Source of the DNA: Nocardiopsis_C rhodophaea
GTDB lineage: Bacteria > Actinomycetota > Actinomycetes > Streptosporangiales > Streptosporangiaceae
Direction of reading: 5' to 3'
Assembly (NCBI RefSeq): GCF_039530945.1
Contig: NZ_BAAAPC010000003.1
Span: 62,001-126,000, forward strand
Length of the DNA: 64,000 nt
The position numbers and the translations under genes are program-made. Below are positions 1-8,348 of the stretch, piece by piece. Every line of letters begins with the position of its first letter. The stretch's first letter is position 1. Under the pieces are notes generated by a model. The model ran no database searches and was not told the origin of the DNA. It saw only the letters and a list, made by a program, of their open reading frames with translations.

Positions 1-162
1 CCCATCGTCGCCGTCGGCGCCGGTGTGGTGATCCTCGGTGAGTCGCTGGCCTGGAACGAACCCGTCGGTGCGGCGATCGTCATTCTCGGCGCCGCGCTGT
101 CGCGGGGGGCACTGCGGCCGCGCCGTCCACGACCGGACGGCACGCCGACTCCGCCCTCCTGA
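1..162 (+). CDS. EamA/DMT-family transporter, C-terminal fragment
   Basis: The window opens inside a plus-strand frame of 53 codons ending in TGA at 160-162. It reads as a hydrophobic segment with a GES motif (VVILGESLAWNEPVGAAIVI), then a second hydrophobic stretch and an Arg/Pro-rich cytoplasmic tail. A Gly-Glu pair between the last two helices is typical of the C-terminal EamA repeat of drug/metabolite transporters, ten-helix inner-membrane exporters of small molecules. Only the last helix and a half are present, so the substrate cannot be judged. It converges on the minus-strand pseudouridine synthase with only 16 bp between the stops. Confidence 0.6.
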   Translation, partial: PIVAVGAGVVILGESLAWNEPVGAAIVILGAALSRGALRPRRPRPDGTPTPPS

Positions 163-178
163 ACGGGGGCAGGTCCCG

Positions 179-1105
179 CTAGTCCTCGCGGAGCTGCTCG
201 ACGGCCTTCGCGAGGTCGTCCGGGTAGGGGCTCTCGAACTCCATGAGGCCGCCCCGCGTCGGGTGCTCGAAGCCCAGCCGTACCGCGTGCAGCCACTGTC
301 GGCGCACGTTGAGCCGGTCGGCGAGGGTGGGATCGGCGCCATAGAGGTAGTCGCCGACGCAGGGGTGGCGCATGGCCGCCATGTGCACGCGGATCTGGTG
401 CGTACGGCCGGTTTCGAGCTTGATCTCCAGGAGGCTGGCCGCGCGGAACGCCTCAAGGGTGTCGTAGTGGGTGACGGACGGACGGCCGCCCGCCACCACC
501 GCGAACCGGCCGTCGCCGGAGGGGTGGCGGTCGATGGGCGCGTCGATGGTGCCGCGCAGCGGGTCCGGGTGGCCCTGGACCAGCGTGTGGTAGCGCTTGT
601 CGACGGTCCGCTCCTTGAAGGCGCGCTTGAGCACGCTGTAGGCGGCCTCGCTCTTGGCCAGCACCATCAGGCCGGTGGTGTTGGCGTCGAGCCGGTGCAC
701 AATGCCCTGCCGCTCGGCGGCGCCGCTCGTGGTCAGCTGGACACCGGACGCGAGGAGTCCTTCGAGCACCGTCGGCCCGGTCCAGCCCACGGTGGGGTGG
801 GCCACGACGCCGATCGGCTTGTCAACGACGATGATGTCGCTGTCCTCGTAGATGATGCCGAGCCCCGGCACCGGCTCGGGGCGCGGGACGGGCGCGGTGG
901 GCGGGGGCGGGAGGGTGACATCCAGCCAGGTTCCGGCCTGGACGCGGTCGGACTTGGCCGCCGCTCCCCCGTCCACGAGCACGTTGCCCTCGACGATCAG
1001 CTCGGCGGCACGCGTGCGGGACAGGCCGAACATGCGGGCGATGGCCGCGTCGAGGCGGTCGCCCTCCAGCCCGTCCGGTACGGGCATACTGCGCTGGTCA
1101 CTCAC
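179..1105 (-). CDS. rluD: RluA/RluD-family 23S rRNA pseudouridine synthase
   Basis: 308 aa, the usual length for the family. An N-terminal S4 RNA-binding domain (about residues 13-75) is followed by the pseudouridine synthase domain. The catalytic motif HRLD lies at residues 137-140, with the nucleophilic Asp at 140, and RTHQIRVH near residue 235 is the second conserved motif. Such enzymes isomerise uridine to pseudouridine in 23S rRNA (RluD acts on helix 69). The start ATG overlaps the lspA stop as ATGA, so the two are translationally coupled, an order common in actinomycetes (lspA-rluD). Assignment to RluD rather than another RluA paralogue rests on length, the S4 domain and context. Confidence 0.9.
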   Translation of the reverse strand: MSDQRSMPVPDGLEGDRLDAAIARMFGLSRTRAAELIVEGNVLVDGGAAAKSDRVQAGTWLDVTLPPPPTAPVPRPEPVPGLGIIYEDSDIIVVDKPIGVVAHPTVGWTGPTVLEGLLASGVQLTTSGAAERQGIVHRLDANTTGLMVLAKSEAAYSVLKRAFKERTVDKRYHTLVQGHPDPLRGTIDAPIDRHPSGDGRFAVVAGGRPSVTHYDTLEAFRAASLLEIKLETGRTHQIRVHMAAMRHPCVGDYLYGADPTLADRLNVRRQWLHAVRLGFEHPTRGGLMEFESPYPDDLAKAVEQLRED

Positions 1106-1782
1106 GTCCGGTCTCCCTTGTCCGCGCCGTTGTCGCGTGCGCGGTCCTGCTCGCTGGCGTCCTCGTCCGCCTTCCTGGCCTCACTCGCTGTGGGCCCCTC
1201 CGGCGCGGCGGGGATGTCGGGGGACCCGCCCTTGCCGCTGCCTTCGACGGTCCCGTTGTCCTCAGTATCGGTCTCGGCGTCCGACTCCCGCGTTCCGTCG
1301 ATGTTGATGCCCCGGAAGGCCAGGACGACCGCGAGGACACCGCCGACGACGATGCAGGAGTCCGCGAGGTTGAACACCGGCCAGTTCGGGAGCTGGATCC
1401 AGTCGACGACCTCGCCGTAGAGCGGACCGGGCGGGCGGAAGAAGCGATCGTAGAGGTTACCCGTCGCGCCGCCCAGGATCAGGCCGAGCGCGATGGCCCA
1501 CCCGGTGCTGCGCAGCCTGCGCCCCACCCGCACGATGTAGATGGCCACAACGCTGGCGATCAGGGTGAAGAGCCAGGTCACGCCGGTCCCAATGGAGAAC
1601 GCGGCACCCGAGTTGAAGACCAGGGTCAGCCGCAGCAGCTCCCCGACGACCGACACGGTCTCGCCGGGCAGGAGCTGCGCGAGCACGATCTCCTTGGTGG
1701 CGAAGTCGGCCACGAACGCGACGAGCGCCAGGGTCAGCAACAGAACGAACCGCCGCGGCTTGTTCGCGGCGGGTCCGTTCAC
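1102..1782 (-). CDS. lspA: Lipoprotein signal peptidase II
   Basis: 226 aa from a GTG start. It is an inner-membrane aspartyl protease that removes signal peptides from diacylated prolipoproteins. Four transmembrane segments are visible. Conserved blocks are FNSGAAFSIG (about 57-66), GNLYDR (catalytic Asp 112) and FNLADS (catalytic Asp 141). A longer in-frame start would overlap most of the upstream zinc-finger gene's 3' end, so the GTG at 1782 is preferred, though its ribosome-binding site (GGGG about 13 nt upstream) is weak. The protein is longer than the usual 160-200 aa because of an acidic, Gly/Pro/Glu-rich cytoplasmic tail of about 60 residues with no recognisable domain. It is coupled to rluD downstream. 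Confidence 0.93.
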   Translation of the reverse strand: MNGPAANKPRRFVLLLTLALVAFVADFATKEIVLAQLLPGETVSVVGELLRLTLVFNSGAAFSIGTGVTWLFTLIASVVAIYIVRVGRRLRSTGWAIALGLILGGATGNLYDRFFRPPGPLYGEVVDWIQLPNWPVFNLADSCIVVGGVLAVVLAFRGINIDGTRESDAETDTEDNGTVEGSGKGGSPDIPAAPEGPTASEARKADEDASEQDRARDNGADKGDRT

Positions 1783-1817
1783 CGTCCGATGTTTGTCCCC
1801 GGAGGGATTGATGTCAC

Positions 1818-2300
1818 TCAGCGACGCTCCTCGCGCTGTTTGCACTGCACGCACAATGTGGCCCGCGGAAACGCCTGCAGCCGGGCCTTGCCAATGGCCT
1901 TGCCGCACGACTCGCAGACCCCGTAGGTCCCCGCGTCCATCCGCTTGACCGCCCGCTCGTTCTGCGCGAGCAGGTCACGAGTATTGTAGGCCAGCGCCAG
2001 GTCGTGCTCGCGCTGGTAGGCCTTGGCGCCGGTGTCCGTCGGGTCGTCACCGGCACCGTCGACGGAGTCGGCGAGCCGCTCCGCCAGCTTGGACTCGGTT
2101 TCCGCGATCTCCTCCCGCAGCTGCGCCATCTCCTCTTCCAGCTCCTGGCGCACAGCGGCGAGCTCCGCCTCGGTCCATGGGCTCTCCCCCTCGCGGACGG
2201 GAAGCCCGGAGGCCTCGGTCACGCCCATGTTCCCCTCACGCTCTCCCTTACGGAGCCCCTGCGCGGCCCCGGCCGTCGTCACCGTGGTCTTCGACACCAT
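1818..2300 (-). CDS. DksA/TraR-family zinc-finger protein
   Basis: 160 aa. The N-terminal half is a charged coiled coil (about residues 45-75, Glu/Leu-rich), then an alpha-helical linker and a C-terminal four-cysteine zinc finger, CESC...CVQC, at about residues 130-154. DksA/TraR proteins insert the coiled coil into the RNA polymerase secondary channel. In actinobacteria a shorter relative is encoded beside lspA, as here. The start ATG at 2300 has AGGAG five bases upstream. A second ATG at residue 25 is possible but has a poorer site. The stop is 35 bp before lspA, so the genes are probably co-transcribed. Confidence 0.85.
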   Translation of the reverse strand: MVSKTTVTTAGAAQGLRKGEREGNMGVTEASGLPVREGESPWTEAELAAVRQELEEEMAQLREEIAETESKLAERLADSVDGAGDDPTDTGAKAYQREHDLALAYNTRDLLAQNERAVKRMDAGTYGVCESCGKAIGKARLQAFPRATLCVQCKQREERR

Positions 2301-2565
2301 TCGGCTCCTGTTTGCCCAGGACCGCCCCCACGCCTACGACGGTCCCCGAAATCCCCTGTCGACCTGCGAGAACATCACGGTCGCCCCGCGTCCGTCCGCG
2401 CAATGCCGGGTAGCTTAAACGCCCACCGTCGGGCGATTCAACCGACACGACGCAACACGCACACGGCGGTTCTTTCCCTCATGTGTTCCCACGTTCGGGG
2501 GTTCCGATTCGCCGGGGCTCCGGGACCCGCGTCACCGGCCGATTGCACACCGGCCCGCGCGGCGC

Positions 2566-2829
2566 TCACTCGGCGACGGCGAACCCGCCGTAGTCGTCCG
2601 CGAGGCGCGCCAGATGCGGCTCGTCGAACGTCGCCGGCCCACCGTGCGGGCCGGTGTGGACCTCGATCACCCAGTCGACGTCCTCGGCGTCGTCCTCGCC
2701 CGCCAGCATGTCGCGGTGCACCGCGCACGGCTCATAGCCCTGCCCGCTCAACTGCTCGGCCAGCTCCTCGGCGTCCTCGCGGTCGGGCAGCGTCACCAGT
2801 ACCGTGCCCGTGCGCTCCGCCTCACCCAT
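2566..2829 (-). CDS. Small conserved-type hypothetical protein (87 aa)
   Basis: 87 aa, acidic. The start ATG at 2829 has AAGG about 12 nt upstream; a longer frame to 2916 has no better ribosome site and would add Arg-rich sequence with no resemblance to the rest. The protein begins with a beta-strand-like segment (TGTVLVTLPDREDAEELAEQ), then a helix and a second strand (VDWVIEVHTG). This alternating alpha/beta pattern resembles small ferredoxin-like or RraB-like folds, but I do not recognise a family. No membrane segment or signal peptide is seen. It lies divergent from the ileS T-box leader and alone between two 180-265 bp gaps. Confidence 0.55.
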   Translation of the reverse strand: MGEAERTGTVLVTLPDREDAEELAEQLSGQGYEPCAVHRDMLAGEDDAEDVDWVIEVHTGPHGGPATFDEPHLARLADDYGGFAVAE

Positions 2830-3025
2830 ATCGCATCCGCCCTTCGCGTGTCGCTCGTCTCGGCCGGACCGGCTGCGCGTGGCCGTCCCAGCAGGCCAGT
2901 ATGCCCGCACCCGCACCGCGGCCCCGCACCCGGCGCCTCTACCGCCGCCGCGCGCACAGGCGCGCGAGTGGCACTGGAGCGGAGAACGGCGGCAGGCGGC
3001 GTGCGGGTTCGGCTATCCTCGATTC

Positions 3026-3308
3026 ACAGCAAAGGCGTGGATGGGGACGAGTACCGCCGGACACAGCCCCAAGCGACCCGGGGATGGTGGGAGCCCGGGG
3101 GTATGACCGTCGGGAAGATCACCCCGGAGCCGCCGGAAGAACGGCCGGAGCCGCGCTGCGACGCGCGCCCGGCCCAGTAGAACCGGCCGTGGCAGGAATG
3201 AAGTGGGGCGCCCTATTCTCGGAGGCGGCGCCCAAGGAGGGTGGTACCGCGGGGCTGCCGAGCCTCGTCCCTCCATCAGGTGAACAGTCCTGATGGAAAG
3301 GGCACGAG
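3026..3308 (+). promoter_or_regulatory. ileS T-box riboswitch (translational type)
   Basis: The leader carries the T-box signature GTGGTACCGCGG at 3241-3252, which binds the uncharged tRNA 3' end. The loop-E halves of Stem I are AGTA at 3050-3053 and GAA at 3114-3116. The latter is followed after one base by ATC at 3118-3120, the expected isoleucine specifier. GGGG at 3043-3046 can pair with CCCC at 3122-3125 to close the specifier loop. Downstream, GGAGGG (3236-3241) pairs with CCCTCC (3269-3274) as an anti-sequestrator. The alternative is a sequestrator hairpin (next entry), so control is of translation initiation, as known for actinobacterial ileS. A possible -10 TATCCT lies at 3014-3019. 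The 5' boundary is approximate. Confidence 0.88.
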
Positions 3309-3309
3309 G
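3263..3309 (+). promoter_or_regulatory. Shine-Dalgarno sequestrator hairpin of the ileS T-box
   Basis: CCTCGT (3263-3268) pairs with ACGAGG (3304-3309), CCC (3269-3271) with GGG (3300-3302), and CCATCAGG (3273-3280) with CCTGATGG (3289-3296) around an 8-nt loop. The ribosome site GGAAAGGG at 3295-3302 and the first base of the GTG start are buried in it. CCCTCC is shared with the anti-sequestrator, so the two folds exclude each other. Confidence 0.85.
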
Positions 3310-6300
3310 TGTCTCACGAGCAAACCGCCGCCGCCCGGCCGTTCCCGGCGCTCCCGGCCCAGGTCGACCTGCCCAAGGTCGAGCACGAGGTGCTGCGGCG
3401 CTGGTCGGAGCGGAAGGTCTTCGAGCGTTCCCTGGAGCAGACGCGCGGCGGCCCGAGCTGGGTCTTCTACGAGGGTCCGCCGACCGGCAACGGACAGCCC
3501 GGCGTGCACCACGTCGAGGCCCGCGCGTTCAAGGACGTCTTCCCGCGCTTCAAGACGATGAAAGGCTTCCACGTCGACCGCAAGGCCGGGTGGGACTGCC
3601 ACGGGCTGCCGGTCGAGGTCGCCGTTGAAAAGGAGCTCGGGCTCAGCGGCAAGAACGACATCGAGGCGTTCGGTGTCGCCGAGTTCAACGCGCACTGCCG
3701 CGAGCACGTGCTGAGCAACGTCAAGGAATTCCGCGCCATGACGGAGCGGATGGGCTACTGGGTCGACCTGGACCAGGCCTACCGCACCATGGACGCCGAG
3801 TACGTGCAGTCGGTGTGGTGGGCGCTGAAGACCATCTGGGACAAGGGGCTGCTGGTCCGCGACTACCGGATCAGCCCCTACTGCCCGCGCTGCGGCACGA
3901 CGCTCTCCGACCACGAGCTGGCCCAGGGGTACGAGACCATCACCGACCCCTCGGTCTACGTGCGCTTCCCGGTGACCTCCGGGCCGCTGGCCAGCCCCGA
4001 CCACCCCACCGCCATGCTGGTGTGGACGACGACCCCCTGGACCCTCGTCTCCAACACGGCCGTGGCGGTGCACCCCGACGTGTCCTACGTCGTGGCCACC
4101 GACGGAAACGAGCGCCTGCTGCTGGCCGAGCCGCTGGTCGAGAAGGTCCTGGGCGAGGGTTGGAAGCTCACCGGCGAGCGCTTCGAGGGCACCGAGATGG
4201 AGCGCTGGACCTACCAGCGCCCCTTCGAGCTGGTCGACTTCACCGAGCCCGCGCACCACATCGTTCTGGGCGACTACGTCACCGTCGAGGACGGTACCGG
4301 CCTGGTCCACCAGGCCCCCGCCTTCGGCGCCGACGACATGGCGGTCTGCCGCGCCTACGGACTGCCGGTGGTCAACCCCGTGCGCGGCGACGGCACCTTC
4401 GAGGCCGACCTGGACCTGGTCGGCGGGCAGTTCTTCAAGACGGCCGACCCCGCCCTGGTCGCCGACCTCACCGACCGCGGACTGCTCTTCCGCAACGAGC
4501 CCTACGAGCACAGCTACCCGCACTGCTGGCGCTGCCACACCCCCCTCCTCTACTACGCGCTGCCCTCCTGGTACATCAAGACGACCGCGGTCAAGGACGA
4601 GCTGCTCGAACAGAACGCCCGGACCACCTGGTTCCCGGAGAACGTCAAGGAGGGCCGGTTCGGCGAGTGGCTGCGCGGCAACATCGACTGGGCGCTCTCG
4701 CGCAGCCGGTACTGGGGTACGCCGCTGCCGGTATGGGAGTGCGACTCCGGGCACTTCACCGTGGTCGGCTCGCTGGCCGAACTCGGCGAGCTGGCCGGGC
4801 AGGACCTCAGCGCGCTCGACCCGCACCGCCCCTACGTAGACGACGTGGTGGTGCACTGCCGCGAGTGCGGCGAGCGGGCGTGCCGCGTCCCCGAGGTCAT
4901 CGACGCGTGGTTCGACTCCGGGTCCATGCCGTTCGCGCAGTGGGGTGCCCCGCACCAGAACCAGGAGACCTTCGAGACCAACTTCCCGGCCCAGTACATC
5001 GCCGAGGCCATCGACCAGACGCGCGGCTGGTTCTACTCGCTCATGGCCGTGAGCACCCTCGTCTTCGGGCGCTCCTCGTACGAGAACGTGGTCTGCCTGG
5101 GCCACATCCTCGCCGAGGACGGCCGGAAGATGAGCAAGCACCTGGGCAACGTCCTGGAGCCCATCCCGGTGATGGACCAGCACGGCGCCGACGCGCTGCG
5201 CTGGTTCATGCTGGCCAGCGGCTCGCCGTGGGCGGCGCGCCGGGTCGGCCACGCGGCGCTGGAGGAGATCGTCCGGAAGGTCCTGCTGACCTACTACAAC
5301 ACCGTCTCCTTCTTCACCCTGTACGCGAATGCCGGGGAGACCTGGGGCCCCGATCGGCTGGCCGACGCTCCGGACCCGGCCGACCGCCCGCTGCTGGACC
5401 GGTGGCTGCTCTCCGAGCTCAACCGGCTGGTCGCCGACGTCGAGGAGGCGCTGGACAACTTCGACACCACCGGTGCCGGGCGGCGGCTTACGGCGTTCGT
5501 CGACGACCTGTCCAACTGGTACGTGCGCCGTTCCCGCCGCCGCTTCTGGGCGGGCGCGACCACCCCGGAGGGCGCGTCGGCCTTCGCCACGCTCTACGAG
5601 GCGCTGGAGACACTGACGCAGCTGATGGCCCCGATGGTGCCGTTCATCACCGATCACGTGTGGGCGGCACTGCGGCGACCGGGGGCCCCGGAGTCGGTGC
5701 ACCTGACCCGCTGGCCCGAGGTGCGCCACGAACGCATCGACACCGAACTGTCGGCGCATATGGCGCTCACCCGCCGCCTGGTGGAGCTGGGCCGTGCCGC
5801 GCGCGTCGACTCCTCGGTGCGCACGCGCCAGCCGCTGTCGCGGGTCCTCGTCGGCGCGCGGGGCTTCGACTCCCTGCCGGAGCAGCTGCGTGCGCAGATC
5901 GCCGAGGAGCTGAACGTGGTGCGGCTCGACCCGCTGTCGGCGGTCGGCGGCGACCTGGTGGACTACACGGTCAAGCCGAACTTCCGGGCGCTGGGCAAGC
6001 GGTTCGCCAAGCGCACGCCGCTGGTCGCGAAGGCGATCCAGTCGGCCGACGCCCGGAGCCTGGTCGAGGCGGTGCGCTCGACCGGATGGGCCCATATCGA
6101 GGTCGAAGGCGAGCAGGTGGAGGTCAACGCCGACGAGGTGCTGATCACCGAGCAGCCCCGTGAGGGCTGGGCGGTGGCCACGGAGAACGGCGAAACCGTG
6201 GCCCTGGACCTGGAGCTCACCCCGGAGCTGCAGCGCGCGGGACTGGCGCGCGAGTTCGTCCGGCTCATCCAGGACGGGCGCAAGTCCAGCGGTTTGGACA

Positions 6301-6491
6301 TCTCCGACCGCATCGAACTGTTCTGGTCGGCCACCGACGAGAGCGCGGCACAGGCCGTGGCCGAGCACGGCGAGACCATCTCCACTGAGGTCCTGGCCCG
6401 GACCCTGACCGAGGGCAAGCCCGAGGGCGCGGCCCACGAGGTGCCCTCAGAGGACCTGGGCGTGACCTTCTGGCTCCGCAAGGCGGAGTAG
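3309..6491 (+). CDS. ileS: Isoleucyl-tRNA synthetase
   Basis: 1060 aa, class I synthetase that charges tRNA-Ile with isoleucine in the cytosol. The HIGH-box equivalent is PPTGNGQPGVHH (about 57-68), here with GVHH instead of HIGH. The connective editing domain follows, then the KMSKS loop as KMSKH at 607-611 and an anticodon-binding C-terminal half. CPRC and CHRC/CGEC-type cysteine pairs are present in the insertion regions. The length fits the long actinobacterial/eukaryotic-like IleS group, which is often mupirocin tolerant; that last point is family knowledge and cannot be read here. The GTG start is fixed by the T-box sequestrator and SD geometry. A terminator-like hairpin follows at 6511. 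Confidence 0.98.
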   Translation: MSHEQTAAARPFPALPAQVDLPKVEHEVLRRWSERKVFERSLEQTRGGPSWVFYEGPPTGNGQPGVHHVEARAFKDVFPRFKTMKGFHVDRKAGWDCHGLPVEVAVEKELGLSGKNDIEAFGVAEFNAHCREHVLSNVKEFRAMTERMGYWVDLDQAYRTMDAEYVQSVWWALKTIWDKGLLVRDYRISPYCPRCGTTLSDHELAQGYETITDPSVYVRFPVTSGPLASPDHPTAMLVWTTTPWTLVSNTAVAVHPDVSYVVATDGNERLLLAEPLVEKVLGEGWKLTGERFEGTEMERWTYQRPFELVDFTEPAHHIVLGDYVTVEDGTGLVHQAPAFGADDMAVCRAYGLPVVNPVRGDGTFEADLDLVGGQFFKTADPALVADLTDRGLLFRNEPYEHSYPHCWRCHTPLLYYALPSWYIKTTAVKDELLEQNARTTWFPENVKEGRFGEWLRGNIDWALSRSRYWGTPLPVWECDSGHFTVVGSLAELGELAGQDLSALDPHRPYVDDVVVHCRECGERACRVPEVIDAWFDSGSMPFAQWGAPHQNQETFETNFPAQYIAEAIDQTRGWFYSLMAVSTLVFGRSSYENVVCLGHILAEDGRKMSKHLGNVLEPIPVMDQHGADALRWFMLASGSPWAARRVGHAALEEIVRKVLLTYYNTVSFFTLYANAGETWGPDRLADAPDPADRPLLDRWLLSELNRLVADVEEALDNFDTTGAGRRLTAFVDDLSNWYVRRSRRRFWAGATTPEGASAFATLYEALETLTQLMAPMVPFITDHVWAALRRPGAPESVHLTRWPEVRHERIDTELSAHMALTRRLVELGRAARVDSSVRTRQPLSRVLVGARGFDSLPEQLRAQIAEELNVVRLDPLSAVGGDLVDYTVKPNFRALGKRFAKRTPLVAKAIQSADARSLVEAVRSTGWAHIEVEGEQVEVNADEVLITEQPREGWAVATENGETVALDLELTPELQRAGLAREFVRLIQDGRKSSGLDISDRIELFWSATDESAAQAVAEHGETISTEVLARTLTEGKPEGAAHEVPSEDLGVTFWLRKAE

Positions 6492-6510
6492 CCGAGGGCG
6501 GCGAGTGAAG

Positions 6511-6543
6511 AAGGCCGGGGGCGCGTGAGCGCTTCCGGCCTTT
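6511..6543 (+). terminator. Terminator after ileS
   Basis: AAGGCCGGGGGCGC (6511-6524) pairs with GCGCTTCCGGCCTT (6529-6542) through 14 pairs, two of them G-U, around a GTGA tetraloop. It is followed by a single further T, so the U tract is short. It starts 19 bp after the ileS stop. Confidence 0.75.
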
Positions 6544-6589
6544 CGCGGGACGGGCTAGCGTCGGCGGCCCGCACCGCCGGTCAGCCCCT

Positions 6590-6864
6590 TGGTGGGACGG
6601 CAAAGGCGGCAGCGACGAGGAGGCGGGGGTGGAGCGCCCCTGTCGGCTCGCAGGCGGGACGGGGGTGGGGCCGGGCGGTGGTGAAACGCCAGTAGCGGGC
6701 GGGCCGGAATGCCGCGTATCCGCTAGACGTGAGGGTACTTCCGACATACGGGAGCCCCGAGCCTCCTCGGCCGATGATCATGGCAATTCTTCGGGCAATC
6801 CGGACAGAACCGGGACCGTTCCCATGATCATCGCCAGAAAGGCCGCCCAGCAGACCCTTTCGGG
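6590..6864. repeat. Dispersed intergenic repeat, copy A (with 62-bp core)
   Basis: This noncoding stretch between convergent ileS and the acidic membrane protein gene holds one copy of a repeat family. The core at 6772-6833 is bounded by CGATGATCATGG and CCATGATCATCG. Flank blocks 6625-6642 and 6695-6710 match, on the opposite strand, 19184-19201 (17/18) and 19147-19162 (15/16). A third block, near 6842-6857, matches in reverse complement 18829-18847. No open frame with a ribosome site is seen in it. Confidence 0.75.
6772..6833. repeat. 62-bp palindrome-bounded repeat, copy A
   Basis: Ends CGATGATCATGG (6772-6783) and CCATGATCATCG (6822-6833) are perfect 12-bp inverted repeats. Each contains the 8-bp palindrome ATGATCAT, and their centres are 50 bp apart. 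Confidence 0.8.
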
Positions 6865-8283
6865 CTAGCTGCCGTCGTCGCTGGTCGGACGCTTCAGCAC
6901 GGCGGTGGCGTCCGGGGTGGTCTCCGCCTCTGCGCGGTCAGGCTCGTCGGACGTCTCCGCAAACGACTCGGGGGCAGCGGGCTCCGGGGGCTCGTCGGCG
7001 TGCTCCGCGTCCGTGGCGGAAGCGGCGTCGGCTGCGGTGCCCGTCATGACGGCCGCATCCGGTGCTGCCGCCTCGTCGTCCCCGGACTCATCGGTTTCGG
7101 CGGCCGGGTCCGCCGCGACGGTCTCCGCCGCGGGCTCGGAGGGTGGGGTCGCGGTGTCATCGACGGTGTCGTCGGACTGCTCCGGCGCGGGCGTGCTCTC
7201 GACTTCCGGCGGTCGCTGCTCGGAATCCGGGTCCGCGGCGTCGTCGGCGGCCTCGGGTTCGTCGCCGGTGTCGCTGTCCGGGGCGGTGGCCTTCTCGGCG
7301 TCGTCGGCGGCGTCCGGCGCTACCGCTTCGGCGTCGGGTTCCTCGGGGGCCGCCGACGCGGACTGCGCGGGCTCGGGCTCCCCGGGTTCCGGCTCAGCAG
7401 GCTCACGCTCTTCCGGGTCGCCCTGCTGCAGGCGCTGGACGAAGGCGCCGAAGGAGGTGCCCTCGCCGTCCTCGGCCTCATGGGTGTCGGGCTGGTCCGA
7501 CGCCTCCTGCTCGGCGTGTTCGGCTTCCGATCCGGTCGCGGTGTCGGTCGCGGGGTCCGGCTCATCGGCCGACGTCTCTGTCTCCACCTCGGCCACGGCC
7601 GCGGGCGCGTCGTTCTCGGCGCTCTCGTCGGTGCTGTCGGTGGCCGTGGTCTCCGCGTGCTCGTCCTCAGTCGCGTCCTCGCGCACGGCGGGGGACTCCG
7701 CGGCCCGATCGGGTTCGGGGGTCTCGGTGTCGGCAGGCTCGGCTGCCTCGGGGCGCCGGGTGGTGGCGTCGGCGGGCATCACATAGCGGAAGGGCTCGGC
7801 CGGGGCCGGGGCGTCCGTCTCGTGCCCAATTGTGGCCGCGGGCTCCGGCTCCGCCGCAGCGGGCTCCGGAGACACGGTCGAGGGAGGGCTCGCGTCCGCG
7901 GCTTCCGGCCACAGACGCGTGCCCTCGGGCTCGGGGGCCCGCACCGGCTCCGAAGCCGGTGCGGGATCCGCTGGTGTGGTCATCGCCGGTGAGGCTGTGG
8001 CCGGTGCCGCCGCGACCGAGGGGTCAGTCGCAGCAGGGACGGACGCCTTCCCCAAACCGTCCGTCCGCGCAGCCTGTGCAGCACGGGTCACTCGCTCCCT
8101 GAGTTCGTTCCATCCGGGTAGGCCAAGGTACCTGCGGAGGCGGATCGTCTCGATCACCAGGAGAACAGCGCTGAGGCCGCCCATCCCGAGTGCGATGTAG
8201 ACCAGTGTCGTCTCTGCGAGTGCCACGGCCACCGCGATGACGACCAGAGCCGCCACAAGGATGACGAGGCTAAGGATGAACAC
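6865..8283 (-). CDS. Membrane-anchored protein with long acidic Ala/Glu/Pro-rich tail
   Basis: 472 aa. The first 50 residues form two transmembrane helices (MFILSLVILVAALVVIAVAV and a second segment ending near IRLRRYLG). A short amphipathic basic region to about residue 75 follows, then some 390 residues of low-complexity Ala, Glu, Asp, Pro, Thr and Ser. The tail is strongly acidic, with only scattered basic residues and no recognisable domain. It lies 65 bp downstream of divIVA on the same strand, so a role at the pole or septum is possible by context only. Similar helical-hairpin proteins with disordered tails occur beside wag31 in actinomycetes. Function unknown; the tail composition would suit a cytoplasmic disordered tether. 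Confidence 0.7.
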   Translation of the reverse strand: MFILSLVILVAALVVIAVAVALAETTLVYIALGMGGLSAVLLVIETIRLRRYLGLPGWNELRERVTRAAQAARTDGLGKASVPAATDPSVAAAPATASPAMTTPADPAPASEPVRAPEPEGTRLWPEAADASPPSTVSPEPAAAEPEPAATIGHETDAPAPAEPFRYVMPADATTRRPEAAEPADTETPEPDRAAESPAVREDATEDEHAETTATDSTDESAENDAPAAVAEVETETSADEPDPATDTATGSEAEHAEQEASDQPDTHEAEDGEGTSFGAFVQRLQQGDPEEREPAEPEPGEPEPAQSASAAPEEPDAEAVAPDAADDAEKATAPDSDTGDEPEAADDAADPDSEQRPPEVESTPAPEQSDDTVDDTATPPSEPAAETVAADPAAETDESGDDEAAAPDAAVMTGTAADAASATDAEHADEPPEPAAPESFAETSDEPDRAEAETTPDATAVLKRPTSDDGS

Positions 8284-8348
8284 GGGAAGAGAGCGCCTTT
8301 ACTCACGAATCGGCGTTGTGTTGTGTGGTGGGATCCAGGTCCCGCGCG

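Noticed and set aside
3276..6437. Long antisense reading frame of more than 1000 codons opposite ileS
   Set aside because: It mirrors the GC-rich codon structure of ileS, lacks a ribosome site and shows no recognisable domain.
7000..8102. Arg-rich or Gly-rich frames opposite the acidic membrane protein
   Set aside because: They are GC-skewed reflections of the acidic tail codons and have no start context.
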